64,000 nucleotides of DNA from Sideroxydans lithotrophicus. Lineage in GTDB: Bacteria > Pseudomonadota > Gammaproteobacteria > Burkholderiales > Gallionellaceae. Shown here piece by piece: positions 33,829-45,881 of the stretch; position 1 is the stretch's first letter; every line of letters starts with the position of its first letter. The notes below the pieces were generated by a model. The model was not told the origin of the DNA. It saw only the letters and a list, made by a program, of their open reading frames with translations, and did no database searches. A program made the position numbers and the translations under genes. Location of the stretch: NCBI GenBank assembly GCA_020723185.1, contig DYJI01000004.1, forward strand, positions 124,001 to 188,000, in the 5' to 3' direction.

Positions 33829-33945
33829 TCAACCCTGGCGCTGTTTGTGGCGAGGATCACTGCTGCAGATCACACGAACCACACGGTTGCGACGCACGAT
33901 CTTGCAGTTGCGGCACATTTTCTTTACGGATGCTTGGACTTTCAT
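33829..33945 (-). CDS. rpmJ: 50S ribosomal protein L36
   Basis: 38-aa protein read from the minus strand: [20 protein letters not shown] at the start and [12 protein letters not shown] at the end. The three cysteines and one histidine form the zinc-ribbon type of L36. It lies between secY and rpsM; infA, often found here in betaproteobacteria, is absent from the 76-bp gap to secY. Confidence 0.96.
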   Translation of the reverse strand: MKVQASVKKMCRNCKIVRRNRVVRVICSSDPRHKQRQG

Positions 33946-34021
33946 TTGCTTCTCCTTGCTTCTTCAATTCTGGGCCGTGTACTCGGCAAAGTGCCAAAGT
34001 ATTCGGCGACGCCTCTGCCGT

Positions 34022-35317
34022 TTAACCGGCTTTAAAATTAGCCTTCTTCAACAGGCTTTCATATTGGTGGGTCATCAAGTATGACTGCACTTGCGCCATG
34101 AAATCCATAGTCACCACAACCAGGATCAGGAGCGAGGTGCCGCCAAAATAGAACGGCACATTCCACTTGACCACCAAAAACTCGGGCAGCAGGCAGACCA
34201 GCGTGATGTACACGGCACCCACCATGGTCAGCCGCAGCATGATCTTTTCGATGTAGCGCGCAGTCTGGTCTCCAGGACGTATCCCCGGAAGGAATGCGCC
34301 GCTCTTCTTCAGATTGTCTGCGGTCTCCTTCGGACTGAACACCAGCGCGGTGTAAAAGAAGCAGAAGAAGATGATTGCAGCTGCATACAACATCACATAG
34401 ATCGGCTGACCCGGTGCCAGCTTGTCGCTCACATCCTTCAGCCAGGTCATGCTGCTGCCACTACCGAACCAGCCCGCCAGCGTCGCAGGGAACAGGATGA
34501 TGCTGGAGGCGAAGATCGGCGGAATCACGCCCGCCATGTTCAGCTTCAGCGGCAGATGCGAACTTTGCCCACCCATGATCTTGTTGCCCACTTGGCGCTT
34601 GGCGTAATTGACCAACACCTTGCGCTGACCGCGCTCAACGAAAACCACCAGTGCCGTGACGGCGATGGCACCGAAGAACAATGCCAGCACCAGCGGCACG
34701 GAGAATGCTCCGGTACGCGCCATTTCCAGTGTATTGCCGATCGCACTTGGCAGGCCCGCAGCGATACCGGCAAAAATGATCAGCGAGATACCGTTGCCCA
34801 ATCCACGCTCCGTGATCTGCTCGCCCAGCCACATCAGGAACATGGTCCCTGTGACCAAGGTCACCACGGTCGTCATCTGGAACATCAGTCCCGGATTTAG
34901 AACCAGATCCTTCTGCGACTGCAGCATCACCGCGATACCGAAGGACTGGAACAAAGCCAGCACCAACGTACCGTAACGCGTGTACTGCGTGATCTTGCGA
35001 CGGCCGGCCTCGCCTTCCTTCTTCAACTGCTCCAGATGTGGCACCGCGATCGCTGCCAACTGCATGATGATCGATGCAGAGATATACGGCATGATGCCCA
35101 GTGCCAGAATCGTGAAGCGTTCGAGCGCGCCACCCGAGAACATGTTGAACATGCCCAGGATGCCACCTTGCTGCTGCTTGAACAGGTCGGCCAGAACATT
35201 CGGGTCGATGCCCGGCACCGGGATGTGCGCACCGATGCGGTACACCACCAGCGCCCCGAGCAAGAACCAGAGGCGCTTGCTCAGATCACCGTATTTATTC
35301 TTGGCTACAGCACTCAC
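34022..35317 (-). CDS. secY: Protein translocase subunit SecY
   Basis: 431-aa channel subunit of the SecYEG translocon, with ten membrane segments. Conserved parts are the plug region ([26 protein letters not shown]) and the cytoplasmic loop with [24 protein letters not shown]. Last large gene of the spc operon. Confidence 0.98.
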   Translation of the reverse strand: MSAVAKNKYGDLSKRLWFLLGALVVYRIGAHIPVPGIDPNVLADLFKQQQGGILGMFNMFSGGALERFTILALGIMPYISASIIMQLAAIAVPHLEQLKKEGEAGRRKITQYTRYGTLVLALFQSFGIAVMLQSQKDLVLNPGLMFQMTTVVTLVTGTMFLMWLGEQITERGLGNGISLIIFAGIAAGLPSAIGNTLEMARTGAFSVPLVLALFFGAIAVTALVVFVERGQRKVLVNYAKRQVGNKIMGGQSSHLPLKLNMAGVIPPIFASSIILFPATLAGWFGSGSSMTWLKDVSDKLAPGQPIYVMLYAAAIIFFCFFYTALVFSPKETADNLKKSGAFLPGIRPGDQTARYIEKIMLRLTMVGAVYITLVCLLPEFLVVKWNVPFYFGGTSLLILVVVTMDFMAQVQSYLMTHQYESLLKKANFKAG

Positions 35318-35326
35318 AGACAGTCC

Positions 35327-35761
35327 TTATTCTGCGATGCTGCCACCGGCAGCCTCGACAGCGGCGCGCGCGCCCTTCGTCAACAGCAAGCCCTGCAACT
35401 TGACCGCACGTGTCAACTCGCCAGCCAGAATCACTTTTGCGCCCAGCGCCGTTGCAGCAACGACACCAGCTTGTTTCAGCGCCAGCAGATCGATGGTGTC
35501 GACCGGCAACTTTTCCAAATCCGACAAGCGAACCTGTGCAGTATCGTTACGCGTCAAGGAGACGAAACCGCGCTTCGGCAAGCGGCGCTGCAAAGGCATC
35601 TGACCGCCCTCAAACCCGACTTTATGAAAACCACCCGAGCGTGATTTCTGACCTTTGTGACCGCGACCGGCTGTTTTACCCAAGCCCGAGCCGATACCGC
35701 GACCTACACGACGCTTGTAGTGCTTTGCACCATCTGCCGGTTTAATTTGATTGAGTTCCAT
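35327..35761 (-). CDS. rplO: 50S ribosomal protein L15
   Basis: 144 aa. A glycine- and basic-rich extension ([26 protein letters not shown]) runs into the large subunit, followed by the globular domain. Spc operon, one base from rpmD. Confidence 0.98.
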   Translation of the reverse strand: MELNQIKPADGAKHYKRRVGRGIGSGLGKTAGRGHKGQKSRSGGFHKVGFEGGQMPLQRRLPKRGFVSLTRNDTAQVRLSDLEKLPVDTIDLLALKQAGVVAATALGAKVILAGELTRAVKLQGLLLTKGARAAVEAAGGSIAE

Positions 35762-35947
35762 TTATGCCTCGCACTTGACCAGGTAGAACACCTTGTTAAT
35801 CATGCCGCGTACTGCCGGAGTATCTTCCAGAACGACCGTATGGTTGATCCGGCGCAGACCTAGACCGCGAATGGTATCGCGATGCGACTGCTTGGTTCCG
35901 ATCAGACCTTTGACCTGCGTAACCTTCAATGTTTTTTCTTTAGCCAT
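35762..35947 (-). CDS. rpmD: 50S ribosomal protein L30
   Basis: 61 aa with [35 protein letters not shown], typical of bacterial L30. Two bases downstream of rpsE. Confidence 0.97.
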   Translation of the reverse strand: MAKEKTLKVTQVKGLIGTKQSHRDTIRGLGLRRINHTVVLEDTPAVRGMINKVFYLVKCEA

Positions 35948-35949
35948 GA

Positions 35950-36471
35950 TTACCCCGCGATCTCTTCAACGCTCTTGCCGCGCTTTGCAGCAATCTCCGC
36001 AGGGGAGTTCAGTGCTTGCAGACCATTCAATGTTGCTCGAACGACGTTGTACGGATTATTGGATCCGAGACACTTGGCCAGTACATTACGGACACCGACA
36101 GCCTCGAACACCGCACGCATCGCGCCGCCGGCGATAATGCCAGTACCTTCGGAGGCAGGCAGCATAACGACTTTGGCGGCACCATGACGCCCGACAACCG
36201 CGTGATGCAGCGTGCCATCTTTCAGATTGACTTTGACCAGCTTGCGGCGACACTCTTCCATTGCCTTTTGCACGGCCACCGGCACTTCCTTGGATTTGCC
36301 CTTACCCATGCCGACGCGCCCATCGCCGTCACCCACCACGGTGAGTGCTGCGAAACCCATGATACGACCACCCTTCACCACCTTGGTGACGCGGTTCACA
36401 TGGATCATCTTCTCGATGAGGCCGTCACCTTTGTCTTCGGGCTGCTGATTCTTACCTTGTGCTTTAGCCAT
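35950..36471 (-). CDS. rpsE: 30S ribosomal protein S5
   Basis: 173 aa. Double-stranded RNA-binding fold ([23 protein letters not shown]) and C-terminal domain with [23 protein letters not shown]. Affects decoding fidelity with S4. Confidence 0.98.
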   Translation of the reverse strand: MAKAQGKNQQPEDKGDGLIEKMIHVNRVTKVVKGGRIMGFAALTVVGDGDGRVGMGKGKSKEVPVAVQKAMEECRRKLVKVNLKDGTLHHAVVGRHGAAKVVMLPASEGTGIIAGGAMRAVFEAVGVRNVLAKCLGSNNPYNVVRATLNGLQALNSPAEIAAKRGKSVEEIAG

Positions 36472-36485
36472 GATTCACCTCGATC

Positions 36486-36842
36486 TTAGAACTGCAAGCC
36501 ATTTTCGCGCGCAGCTTCTGCCAGCGCCTTGACGCGACCATGGTACTTGTGGCCGGAACGGTCGAACGCAACGGCTGTCACGCCCGCACTCTTGGCCTTC
36601 TCGGCGATACGTTTACCAACCACCGCTGCGGCGGCGGCATTGCCACCATTTGCAACACTCTTGCGCACTTCGGCTTCAAGTGTGGAAGCGCTCGCAAGAA
36701 TCTTGCCGCCATCGGCGGAGATCACTTGCGCATATATGTGCAGGTTGGTGCGATGGATAGCCAAGCGCACTGCTTTTTGCTCAGCAATGCGGGCACGGGT
36801 TTTACGTGCTCTGCGCTGACGCGATTCGTTCTTATTAAACAT
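36486..36842 (-). CDS. rplR: 50S ribosomal protein L18
   Basis: 118 aa 5S rRNA-binding protein with an arginine-rich N-terminus ([14 protein letters not shown]) and [26 protein letters not shown] at the C-terminus. Confidence 0.98.
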   Translation of the reverse strand: MFNKNESRQRRARKTRARIAEQKAVRLAIHRTNLHIYAQVISADGGKILASASTLEAEVRKSVANGGNAAAAAVVGKRIAEKAKSAGVTAVAFDRSGHKYHGRVKALAEAARENGLQF

Positions 36843-36853
36843 ATCAACCTCGA

Positions 36854-37387
36854 TTATTTCTTCTTGGTTTCTTTCAGGATCACCACTTCATCCGCGTAAC
36901 GAACGCCCTTGCCCTTGTAAGGCTCAGGAGCACGATAAGCGCGAATCTCGGCGGCAACTTGTCCAACCTGCTGCTTGTCTGCGCCAGTCAGCACGATTTC
37001 GGTCTGACTGGGCGTTGCAACCTTCACGCCTTGCGGCATCTTGTGTGCAACGGGGTGTGAGAAGCCGAGCGTCAAGTTCAGCGTGTCTCCGGCAGCTTGC
37101 GCGCGATAACCCACGCCAACCAGTGTCAGTTTGCGCTCGAAACCCTTGCTCACGCCGCTCACCATGTTCGCCAACAGTGCGCGCATGGTGCCGGACATGG
37201 CATTCGCCTGGGCGGACTCGCCGACAGCCTTACACAGCAACTTGTCGCCTTCGCGAACGACGGTGACATCGCCCTTGAGTGCCTGCGTCAGGGTCCCGAG
37301 TGGACCCTTGACGGAAATCTTCTCTGCCGCAAGCGTAACTTCCACACCCGCCGGCACTACAACTGGATTTTTACCAACTCTAGACAT
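36854..37387 (-). CDS. rplF: 50S ribosomal protein L6
   Basis: 177 aa, two repeated folds. [18 protein letters not shown] and the C-terminal [16 protein letters not shown] are diagnostic. Near the factor-binding site of the large subunit. Confidence 0.98.
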   Translation of the reverse strand: MSRVGKNPVVVPAGVEVTLAAEKISVKGPLGTLTQALKGDVTVVREGDKLLCKAVGESAQANAMSGTMRALLANMVSGVSKGFERKLTLVGVGYRAQAAGDTLNLTLGFSHPVAHKMPQGVKVATPSQTEIVLTGADKQQVGQVAAEIRAYRAPEPYKGKGVRYADEVVILKETKKK

Positions 37388-37396
37388 GTTCCCCCC

Positions 37397-37792
37397 TTAT
37401 GCCACGATGCAGAGCACTTCGCCGCCGATACCGCTGGCGCGTGCCTTGTGATCTGTCATCAAGCCCTTGGATGTGGAGACGATGGCAATACCCAGACCGT
37501 TCATCACGCGAGGGATGTCTTCGCAGCACTTGTACACACGCAGACCGGGACGGCTCACGCGCTGGATCTTCTCGATCACAGGACGATCCGCATAATATTT
37601 GAGACCGATCTCAAGAGTCGGCTTGCCGTCGTTTTCGATGACTTTGAAGCCCTCGACATAACCCTCGTCCTGCAGGACCTTGGCGATTGCAGCTTTGATC
37701 TTGGAGGATGGCATTGCCACGATTGTTTTTTCCGACATTTGCGCATTACGAATACGCGTCAACATATCGGCGATAGGATCACTCATGCTCAT
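37397..37792 (-). CDS. rpsH: 30S ribosomal protein S8
   Basis: 131 aa primary 16S-binding protein ([28 protein letters not shown]). In E. coli S8 is the spc operon repressor acting at rplE. Confidence 0.98.
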   Translation of the reverse strand: MSMSDPIADMLTRIRNAQMSEKTIVAMPSSKIKAAIAKVLQDEGYVEGFKVIENDGKPTLEIGLKYYADRPVIEKIQRVSRPGLRVYKCCEDIPRVMNGLGIAIVSTSKGLMTDHKARASGIGGEVLCIVA

Positions 37793-37802
37793 AAATTCAC
37801 CC

Positions 37803-38108
37803 TTACCAGCTTGCCTTGACTACACCAGGGATCTCGCCGCGCATCGCGTATTCACGCAACTTGATGCGACCCAGACCGAACTTGCTGAACGTGCCACGTG
37901 GACGACCCGTCAGCGCACAGCGATTACGCAGACGCACCGGGCTGGAGTCACGAGGCAGCGCCTGCAGTTTTTGACGCGCTGCAAAGCGCTCTTCTTCGCT
38001 CAGCGACATGTTTGACACGATTGCCAACAATTCCGCGCGTTTGGCAGCGAACTTCTTCACTGTGTCGCGGCGCTTCTGTTCGCGGTTAATCAAAGCTGTT
38101 TTAGCCAT
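37803..38108 (-). CDS. rpsN: 30S ribosomal protein S14
   Basis: 101 aa, the long zinc-free form ([28 protein letters not shown]). Needed for assembly of the 30S head. Confidence 0.98.
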   Translation of the reverse strand: MAKTALINREQKRRDTVKKFAAKRAELLAIVSNMSLSEEERFAARQKLQALPRDSSPVRLRNRCALTGRPRGTFSKFGLGRIKLREYAMRGEIPGVVKASW

Positions 38109-38115
38109 ATCACCC

Positions 38116-38655
<540 letters not shown>

Positions 38656-38666
38656 GCTCATACCCC

Positions 38667-38978
38667 TTATGCAATCACTTCGCCGCTGGACTTGAAGATG
38701 CGCACTTTGCGACCATCTTCCAGCTGCTTGATGCCGACACGATCCGCCTTCTTGGTAGCCGCGTTGTAGATGGCCACATTGGAGATGTGCAACGGCTTCT
38801 CGATCTCGACGATACCGCCCGAAGTGCCCTTCATGGGATTCGGCTTCTGGTGTTTCTTGACCTTGTTGATGCCAGAGACCACCACATAATCATCAGACAC
38901 CGTCATAACGCTGCCGCGATTGCCCTTATCCTTGCCGGCGATCACGATCACATCATCATCTTTTCTAATCTTGCGCAT
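38667..38978 (-). CDS. rplX: 50S ribosomal protein L24
   Basis: 103 aa assembly initiator with a KOW motif ([19 protein letters not shown]) and the [19 protein letters not shown] segment. Confidence 0.98.
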   Translation of the reverse strand: MRKIRKDDDVIVIAGKDKGNRGSVMTVSDDYVVVSGINKVKKHQKPNPMKGTSGGIVEIEKPLHISNVAIYNAATKKADRVGIKQLEDGRKVRIFKSSGEVIA

Positions 38979-38998
38979 GATTTATCCTTATCCTTCCC

Positions 38999-39367
38999 TT
39001 ACAGCACTTCAGGCGCCAGGGAAACGATCTTCATGAACTTCTCGTTACGCAGTTCACGCGTCACCGGCCCGAAAATACGGGTACCGATCGGCTCCAGCTT
39101 GTTGTTCAGCAGAACGGCTGCATTGCCGTCGAACTTGATCAGAGAACCGTCGGAGCGGCGCACACCCTTTGCCGTACGAACGACCACTGCGCTGTACACC
39201 TCGCCTTTTTTCACACGAGAGCGCGGAGCAGCATCCTTGACGCTGACCTTGATCACATCACCCACGCTGGCATAGCGGCGCTTGGAACCACCCAGCACCT
39301 TGATGCACATAACAGAACGTGCGCCGGTGTTGTCAGCCACATTCAAAACAGACTGCATTTGTATCAT
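38999..39367 (-). CDS. rplN: 50S ribosomal protein L14
   Basis: 122 aa intersubunit protein; [27 protein letters not shown] is the family N-terminus. First gene of the spc operon, with its promoter at 39459-39487. Confidence 0.98.
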   Translation of the reverse strand: MIQMQSVLNVADNTGARSVMCIKVLGGSKRRYASVGDVIKVSVKDAAPRSRVKKGEVYSAVVVRTAKGVRRSDGSLIKFDGNAAVLLNNKLEPIGTRIFGPVTRELRNEKFMKIVSLAPEVL

Positions 39368-39458
39368 TTTTTATCTCCAACTTTTTCCGCCTGCGGCGGC
39401 TAGTTTTGGAACCCGTTCGGGTTAGGCCGCCGCAAGCGGCGGTGAAACGAAGCCGCGC

Positions 39459-39487
39459 ATTCTATTCAGACTCACACCTTAGTGCAA
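39459..39487 (-). promoter_or_regulatory. spc operon promoter
   Basis: TTGCAC (39482-39487), 17 bases, TAGAAT (39459-39464) on the minus strand, followed by a GCGCGG discriminator of the kind linked to stringent control. The leader to rplN holds a strong hairpin, the complement of CCGCCTGCGGCGG and nearby GCCGCCGC stretches. Confidence 0.8.
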
Positions 39488-39517
39488 GCTTTTTTTCAAA
39501 TACGCGGCCTCGAGCTA

Positions 39518-39763
39518 TCAATCGGCCGTCGTTACACGCCAAGTCTTGGTCTTCGACAGAGGACGTGTCTCCTCGATCGTAACCACATCACCTTCGTTGC
39601 ACGAGTTGTTCTCGTCGTGAGCGTGGTACTTCTTGGAGACGCGAACCACCTTGCCCAGTACTGGGTGCTTGACCTTGCGTTCGACCAGGACCGTAACGGT
39701 CTTGTCCATCTTGTTGCTGACAACAGTGCCAGTCAGCGCGCGTTTCAGATTAGCTGCACTCAT
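39518..39763 (-). CDS. rpsQ: 30S ribosomal protein S17
   Basis: 81 aa OB-fold protein ([29 protein letters not shown]). Last gene of the S10 operon, overlapping rpmC by four bases. Confidence 0.98.
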   Translation of the reverse strand: MSAANLKRALTGTVVSNKMDKTVTVLVERKVKHPVLGKVVRVSKKYHAHDENNSCNEGDVVTIEETRPLSKTKTWRVTTAD

Positions 39764-39960
39764 TGCTGCACACCTTTCTCTGTCAATACTGTTTTTACAC
39801 GCGCGATATCACGGCGCACCTTTTTCAGCTGGCTGGTGTTGTTCAGCTGCTGTGTCGCCAGCTGCATGCGCAGACCGAACTGCGCCTTGCTCAACGACAA
39901 CAGCTCTTCATGCAACTCAGCCACGGATTTGCTCTTCAGCTCGTTCGCTTTCATGATCAC
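39760..39960 (-). CDS. rpmC: 50S ribosomal protein L29
   Basis: 66 aa helical protein at the tunnel exit ([32 protein letters not shown]). Overlaps both neighbours by four bases. Confidence 0.97.
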   Translation of the reverse strand: MIMKANELKSKSVAELHEELLSLSKAQFGLRMQLATQQLNNTSQLKKVRRDIARVKTVLTEKGVQQ

Positions 39961-40373
39961 GCTCCTACCTGTCTGACAACGAAGGTCGTCTCAAGCGGCA
40001 GCTTCGCAGATGCCAGTTTGAACGCCTCGCGCGCCAATGTTTCAGCCACGCCGTCCATCTCATACAGCATCTTGCCCGGCTGGATCTCGGCGACGTAGTA
40101 CTCCGGATTACCCTTACCGTTACCCATACGCACTTCGGCGGGCTTCTTGGAGATCGGCTTGTCCGGGAACACACGGATCCAGATACGACCACCGCGCTTG
40201 ATGTGACGCGTCATCGCACGGCGAGCCGCTTCGATCTGACGCGCCGTCAGGCGGCCGCGACCAACGGCCTTCAGGCCGAACTCACCGAAACTGACCTTGT
40301 TGCCGCGTGTTGCAACGCCGGTGTTACGGCCCTTCTGCTCCTTGCGGTACTTTCTTCTAGCTGGCTGTAGCAT
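39957..40373 (-). CDS. rplP: 50S ribosomal protein L16
   Basis: 138 aa protein near the A site ([43 protein letters not shown]). Overlaps the end of rpsC by 17 bases. Confidence 0.98.
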   Translation of the reverse strand: MLQPARRKYRKEQKGRNTGVATRGNKVSFGEFGLKAVGRGRLTARQIEAARRAMTRHIKRGGRIWIRVFPDKPISKKPAEVRMGNGKGNPEYYVAEIQPGKMLYEMDGVAETLAREAFKLASAKLPLETTFVVRQVGA

Positions 40374-41070
40374 GTTTCGCTCCCGACTTTCTTACTTTCT
40401 TTTCTGGCTCGGCAACAACGGGAGCAGCGACTTCCTGCTGACCAGTCTGGTCACCCTTGTAAACCCACACCTTCACACCGATGATGCCGTAGGTGGTTTT
40501 CGCTTCGGCAAAACCGTAGTCAATGTCGGCACGCAGAGTGTGCAACGGCACGCGACCTTCGCGATACCATTCGGTACGCGCAATCTCTATACCGTTCAGG
40601 CGGCCGCCGCTCATGATCTTGATGCCCTGGGCACCGAGACGCATGGCGTTCTGCATCGCGCGTTTCATCGCCCGGCGGAACATGATGCGCTTTTCCAGCT
40701 GTTGCGTAATGGACTCGGCGATCAGCTGCGCATCGATTTCAGGCTTGCGCACTTCCTCGATGTTCAGGCCGACATCCGGCAAGCCCATGCGCTCGCGCAA
40801 TTCGGCGCGCAGCTTTTCGATGTCCTCGCCCTTCTTGCCGATCACCACTCCCGGACGCGCCGTGTAGATGGTGATCTTGGCATTCTTCGCGGGGCGCTCG
40901 ATCACGATCTTGGAAACACCGGCGCCAGCCAGCTTGCTCTTCAGGTAATCGCGCACTTCGATGTCCTTGTGCAGCAGATCAGCGAAGTTCTTGCTATTGG
41001 AATACCACTTTGACGACCAGTTCTTGGTGACGCTCAAACGGAAACCAATCGGATGAATTTTCTGGCCCAT
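40357..41070 (-). CDS. rpsC: 30S ribosomal protein S3
   Basis: 237 aa, with a KH domain ([19 protein letters not shown]-type block) and C-terminal half ([32 protein letters not shown]). The start is the ATG of [12 protein letters not shown] at 41070, preceded by GGGAG; 11 upstream residues are not conserved. Forms the mRNA entry with S4 and S5. Confidence 0.98.
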   Translation of the reverse strand: MGQKIHPIGFRLSVTKNWSSKWYSNSKNFADLLHKDIEVRDYLKSKLAGAGVSKIVIERPAKNAKITIYTARPGVVIGKKGEDIEKLRAELRERMGLPDVGLNIEEVRKPEIDAQLIAESITQQLEKRIMFRRAMKRAMQNAMRLGAQGIKIMSGGRLNGIEIARTEWYREGRVPLHTLRADIDYGFAEAKTTYGIIGVKVWVYKGDQTGQQEVAAPVVAEPEKKVRKSGAKHATAS

Positions 41071-41072
41071 GC

Positions 41073-41405
41073 TTAGCTCCCGACTGTGATCGTAATGTGG
41101 CAAGTCTGCTTCTCGATGCTGGTTCCACGGCCCTTGGCGCGGGGAATCATGCGCTTCAGGGAGGCACCCTTGTCCACGTAGATGGTAGAAACCTTCAGTT
41201 CGTCGATGTCAGCGCCGTCATTATGCTCGGCATTGGCGATCGCGGAGTCCAGCGCCTTCTTGATGATGGCACCACCCTTCTTCGGGCTGAAAGTCAAAAT
41301 GTTCAAGGCTTGCGCGACAGGCAGGCCGCGGATCTGGTCAGCGACCAGACGCGCTTTCTGCGCCGACAAACGTACACCCCGGATGACTGCTGTTGTACTC
41401 ATCAT
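41073..41405 (-). CDS. rplV: 50S ribosomal protein L22
   Basis: 110 aa tunnel protein ([22 protein letters not shown]; beta-hairpin with [21 protein letters not shown]). No obvious macrolide-resistance insertion in the hairpin. Met1 or Met2 starts. Confidence 0.98.
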   Translation of the reverse strand: MMSTTAVIRGVRLSAQKARLVADQIRGLPVAQALNILTFSPKKGGAIIKKALDSAIANAEHNDGADIDELKVSTIYVDKGASLKRMIPRAKGRGTSIEKQTCHITITVGS

Positions 41406-41411
41406 CTCTCC

Positions 41412-41687
41412 TTATTTCTTCGCTTTTTTGTCAGCGACGTGGCCCTTGAAGGTACGCGTCAGCGAAAACTCGCCCAGTTTGTGACCCACCATGTTCTCCG
41501 AGATATAGACCGGAACATGAGCCTTGCCGTTGTGAACAGCGATCGTGAGACCGACGAACTCAGGCAGAACCGTAGAGCGACGCGACCAGGTTTTGACTGG
41601 ACGCTTGTCGTTGGTTGCGCGGACCGCTTCGACCTTCTTGAGCAGATGCAGATCGACGAAAGGACCTTTTTTGATTGAACGTGCCAT
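41412..41687 (-). CDS. rpsS: 30S ribosomal protein S19
   Basis: 91 aa head protein ([41 protein letters not shown]). Confidence 0.98.
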   Translation of the reverse strand: MARSIKKGPFVDLHLLKKVEAVRATNDKRPVKTWSRRSTVLPEFVGLTIAVHNGKAHVPVYISENMVGHKLGEFSLTRTFKGHVADKKAKK

Positions 41688-41700
41688 TCTGATTTACCCC

Positions 41701-42528
41701 TTAAGCCTTGAAGCGACGACGCACGATCATGTTCGAGGTGCGTTTGTTGCTGCGTGTACGGTAGCCCTTGGCCGGCGTACCCCATGGGCTGACCGGATGA
41801 CGACCCGCAGCCGTCTTGCCTTCGCCACCACCGTGCGGGTGGTCGACCGGATTCATCACCACGCCACGCACCGTCGGGCGGATGCCGCGCCAGCGGTTTG
41901 CACCAGCCTTGCCGATGGAACGCAGGCTGTGCTCGGAATTGCCGACTTCGCCAAGCGTCGCCTTGCAGTCGATGTGGACCTTGCGGATCTCACCCGAGCG
42001 CAGGCGCAACTGCGCGTAGCTGCCTTCGCGAGCCAGCAACTGGACCGCCGCGCCAGCGGAGCGCGCCAATTGGGCACCCTTGCCCGGCAGCATCTCGATC
42101 GCATGGATCGTGGAACCCACCGGGATGTTGCGCAACGGCAAAGCATTGCCCGGCTTGATTGGGGCCTCGGATCCGCTGATCAGCTCGGCACCTGCAGCGA
42201 TGCCCTTGGGAGCGATGATGTAACGACGCTCACCGTCCGCGTACAACAACAGGGCCAAGTGGGCCGTGCGGTTCGGATCGTATTCCAGGCGCTCGACTTT
42301 TGCCGGGATGCCATCCTTGTTGCGCTTGAAGTCGACCAGACGATAGTGCTTCTTGTGCCCGCCACCCATATGCCGGGTTGTGATATGGCCATTGTTGTTG
42401 CGGCCGGCAGTACGGGTCTTCTTTTCCAGCAAGGATGCTACGGGTTTACCCTTGTGCAATTCCTTGTTGACTACACGCACCACCGTACGTGTACCTGGCG
42501 ATGTTGGTTTGAGTTTAATCAGTGCCAT
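41701..42528 (-). CDS. rplB: 50S ribosomal protein L2
   Basis: 275 aa core protein near the peptidyl-transferase centre. The conserved [17 protein letters not shown] loop with its key histidine is intact. Confidence 0.98.
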   Translation of the reverse strand: MALIKLKPTSPGTRTVVRVVNKELHKGKPVASLLEKKTRTAGRNNNGHITTRHMGGGHKKHYRLVDFKRNKDGIPAKVERLEYDPNRTAHLALLLYADGERRYIIAPKGIAAGAELISGSEAPIKPGNALPLRNIPVGSTIHAIEMLPGKGAQLARSAGAAVQLLAREGSYAQLRLRSGEIRKVHIDCKATLGEVGNSEHSLRSIGKAGANRWRGIRPTVRGVVMNPVDHPHGGGEGKTAAGRHPVSPWGTPAKGYRTRSNKRTSNMIVRRRFKA

Positions 42529-42531
42529 GTT

Positions 42532-42846
42532 TTACCCCTGCTCACTAGCGGCAAAGTTGATCTCTTGACCGGCAGCCAGACAGACATAGGCTTTCTTCCA
42601 GTCCTTGCGGCTGCCCATGTAACGGCCAAAGCGCTTCTGCTTGCCCTTCACATTGCTGATCTGCACGCTATCAACGATCACATTGAACAGCTTCTCGACC
42701 GCCGCTTTGACTTCAGGCTTGGTAGCATCCGAAGCAACGTGGAAGATGACCTGCTCGTTCTTCTCAGCAACGAAGGTGGCTTTCTCAGAGATCTGCGGCG
42801 CCAGCAGAATGTGCATCAGGCGCGCTTCGATGTTCTTGGTCGTCAT
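42532..42846 (-). CDS. rplW: 50S ribosomal protein L23
   Basis: 104 aa docking site for trigger factor and SRP ([41 protein letters not shown]). Overlaps rplD by four bases. Confidence 0.98.
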   Translation of the reverse strand: MTTKNIEARLMHILLAPQISEKATFVAEKNEQVIFHVASDATKPEVKAAVEKLFNVIVDSVQISNVKGKQKRFGRYMGSRKDWKKAYVCLAAGQEINFAASEQG

Positions 42847-43469
42847 GCCAGCATCTCCTCAATTTTGGCGATCGCACCCTTGGTCATCAGCACGTTCGGG
42901 AAGCGAACCAGACTGACAGGATCAGCCTGATGCGCTTCAACCACCAGCACGTTAGGCAGGTTGCGGGAAGCCAGATACATGTTCTCATCGATGCTGTCAG
43001 TGACGATCATGACGCGGGCATCTTTCAAACCCATGTCGTTGATCTTGGCTGCCAGCAACTTGGTCTTGGGCGCATCGATAGACAACGCTTCCAACACGCT
43101 CAGGCGACCATCGCTGACCAGCTTCGACAAGATCGAAGCCAGACCGGCGCGATACATCTTGCGGTTGATCTTGTGCGAATAGTTCTGATCCGGCTGGTTC
43201 GGGAATATCTTGCCGCCCCCGCGCCACAACGGGCTGGATGCACGACCGGCACGCGCACGGCCGGTACCTTTCTGTGCAAACGGTTTGTGCGTGGTCTTGT
43301 TGATCTCACTGCGGCCCTTTTGCTTGCTGTTGGCAGAGCGGGCATTCGCCTGATATGCAACCACCAGCTGGTGAACCAGCGCCTCGTTGTATTCACGACC
43401 GAACAGATCGTCGGAAGCGACCATGCTCTTACCGGCCTTGCCGTTCTCGTTGATAACTTTGAGTTCCAT
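42843..43469 (-). CDS. rplD: 50S ribosomal protein L4
   Basis: 208 aa. The tunnel loop [25 protein letters not shown] is normal. In E. coli L4 represses the S10 operon. Overlaps rplC by one base. Confidence 0.98.
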   Translation of the reverse strand: MELKVINENGKAGKSMVASDDLFGREYNEALVHQLVVAYQANARSANSKQKGRSEINKTTHKPFAQKGTGRARAGRASSPLWRGGGKIFPNQPDQNYSHKINRKMYRAGLASILSKLVSDGRLSVLEALSIDAPKTKLLAAKINDMGLKDARVMIVTDSIDENMYLASRNLPNVLVVEAHQADPVSLVRFPNVLMTKGAIAKIEEMLA

Positions 43470-44113
43470 TATGCCCCCGCCTTCACTGCCGGACGGACGA
43501 TCACATCGCCGCCTGGCGCGCCCGGAACCGCACCGCGCACCAGCAACAGCTGACGCTCAGCATCGATACGAACGATCTGGAGATTTTGAACAGTGCGCTG
43601 AACGTCACCGAGATGACCAGTCATGCGCTTACCCGGGAACACTCGACCGGGATCCTGCGCCATGCCGATGGAGCCGGGCACATTGTGCGACTTGGAGTTG
43701 CCGTGTGTCGCACGACCCGATTTGAAGTGGTAGCGCTTGATGGTACCGGCATAGCCCTTACCAATCGTCACACCCGTCACGTCAACTTTCTGGCCGACCT
43801 GGAACAGGTCCACACCCACGTTTGCGCCGACCGTCAGATTGGCCAACTGCTCGGGGGTGGCTGTGAATTCTTTGAGTACGCTACCCGCCTCGACCCCCGC
43901 CTTGGCAAAGTGCCCGGCAGCAGCCTTGGTCACGCGGCTGGCGCGGCGCGTACCGAACGCGACTTGCACAGCACTGTAACCATCAGTGGGAGCGGTTTTG
44001 ATCTGGGTGACACGATTGTTGGACACGTCCAGCACAGTCACCGGCAACGATGCACCATCGTCGGTGAAAATGCGGGTCATGCCAATCTTGCGACCGACAA
44101 GTCCTAAGCTCAT
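43469..44113 (-). CDS. rplC: 50S ribosomal protein L3
   Basis: 214 aa ([37 protein letters not shown]...[16 protein letters not shown]). The conserved glutamine site for methylation would be near [12 protein letters not shown]. Confidence 0.98.
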   Translation of the reverse strand: MSLGLVGRKIGMTRIFTDDGASLPVTVLDVSNNRVTQIKTAPTDGYSAVQVAFGTRRASRVTKAAAGHFAKAGVEAGSVLKEFTATPEQLANLTVGANVGVDLFQVGQKVDVTGVTIGKGYAGTIKRYHFKSGRATHGNSKSHNVPGSIGMAQDPGRVFPGKRMTGHLGDVQRTVQNLQIVRIDAERQLLLVRGAVPGAPGGDVIVRPAVKAGA

Positions 44114-44134
44114 TTCTTTTCCTTTTATTAAGGG

Positions 44135-44156
44135 GCTGACTTCAATTGGTCAGCCG
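44135..44156 (-). promoter_or_regulatory. Hairpin between rpsJ and rplC
   Basis: GGCTGAC/GTCAGCC, 7-bp stem with an 8-base loop, in the 79-bp gap, without a T-run. It may set expression between the two genes or affect mRNA stability. Confidence 0.4.
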
Positions 44157-44192
44157 ATTCAACTACCAATACATCTACTGCAAAACTTCAAA

Positions 44193-44504
44193 TTACTGCA
44201 ACTTGATCTCGACATCGACACCAGCGGGCAGATCCAGCTTCATCAACGCATCCACAGTCTTGTCCGTTGGATCGATGATGTCCATCAGGCGCAGATGAGT
44301 GCGAATCTCGAATTGATCGCGAGAAGTCTTGTTCACATGCGGCGAACGCAATACATCGAAGCGCTCGATCTTGGTCGGCAGCGGGACCGGGCCTTTAACA
44401 ACAGCGCCCGTGCGCTTGGCTGTATCCACGATCTGCAGGGCCGACTGGTCGATCAGTCGATAGTCGAATGCCTTCAGGCGAATGCGGATTTTTTGACTTT
44501 GCAT
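44193..44504 (-). CDS. rpsJ: 30S ribosomal protein S10 / NusE
   Basis: 103 aa, part of the ribosome and of NusB-NusE antitermination. The ATG at 44504 gives the conserved [19 protein letters not shown]; five upstream residues (MQEKI) are not conserved. First gene of the S10 operon, with a promoter at 44584-44612. Confidence 0.98.
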   Translation of the reverse strand: MQSQKIRIRLKAFDYRLIDQSALQIVDTAKRTGAVVKGPVPLPTKIERFDVLRSPHVNKTSRDQFEIRTHLRLMDIIDPTDKTVDALMKLDLPAGVDVEIKLQ

Positions 44505-44583
44505 AATCTTCTCTTGCATCTATGCGGCAGAGCCGCTGGTTTAAAGAACGAAAAACGCGTGGGCGTACCACGCGAGGGCGCGC

Positions 44584-44612
44584 ATTGTATGCTTACTCGC
44601 CAACCTTTGCAA
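44584..44612 (-). promoter_or_regulatory. S10 operon promoter
   Basis: TTGCAA (44607-44612), 17 bases, TACAAT (44584-44589) on the minus strand with a GCGCGC discriminator. It gives a 5' leader of about 70 bases before rpsJ, so the S10 operon can be expressed apart from the upstream tuf gene. Confidence 0.8.
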
Positions 44613-44661
44613 CAGGGTAATGAGCGCGAGTCGCCGCGCACTACATCACCCCGCTTCCCGA

Positions 44662-45862
<1,201 letters not shown>

Positions 45863-45881
45863 TTCTCCGACTAGTCTTTGA

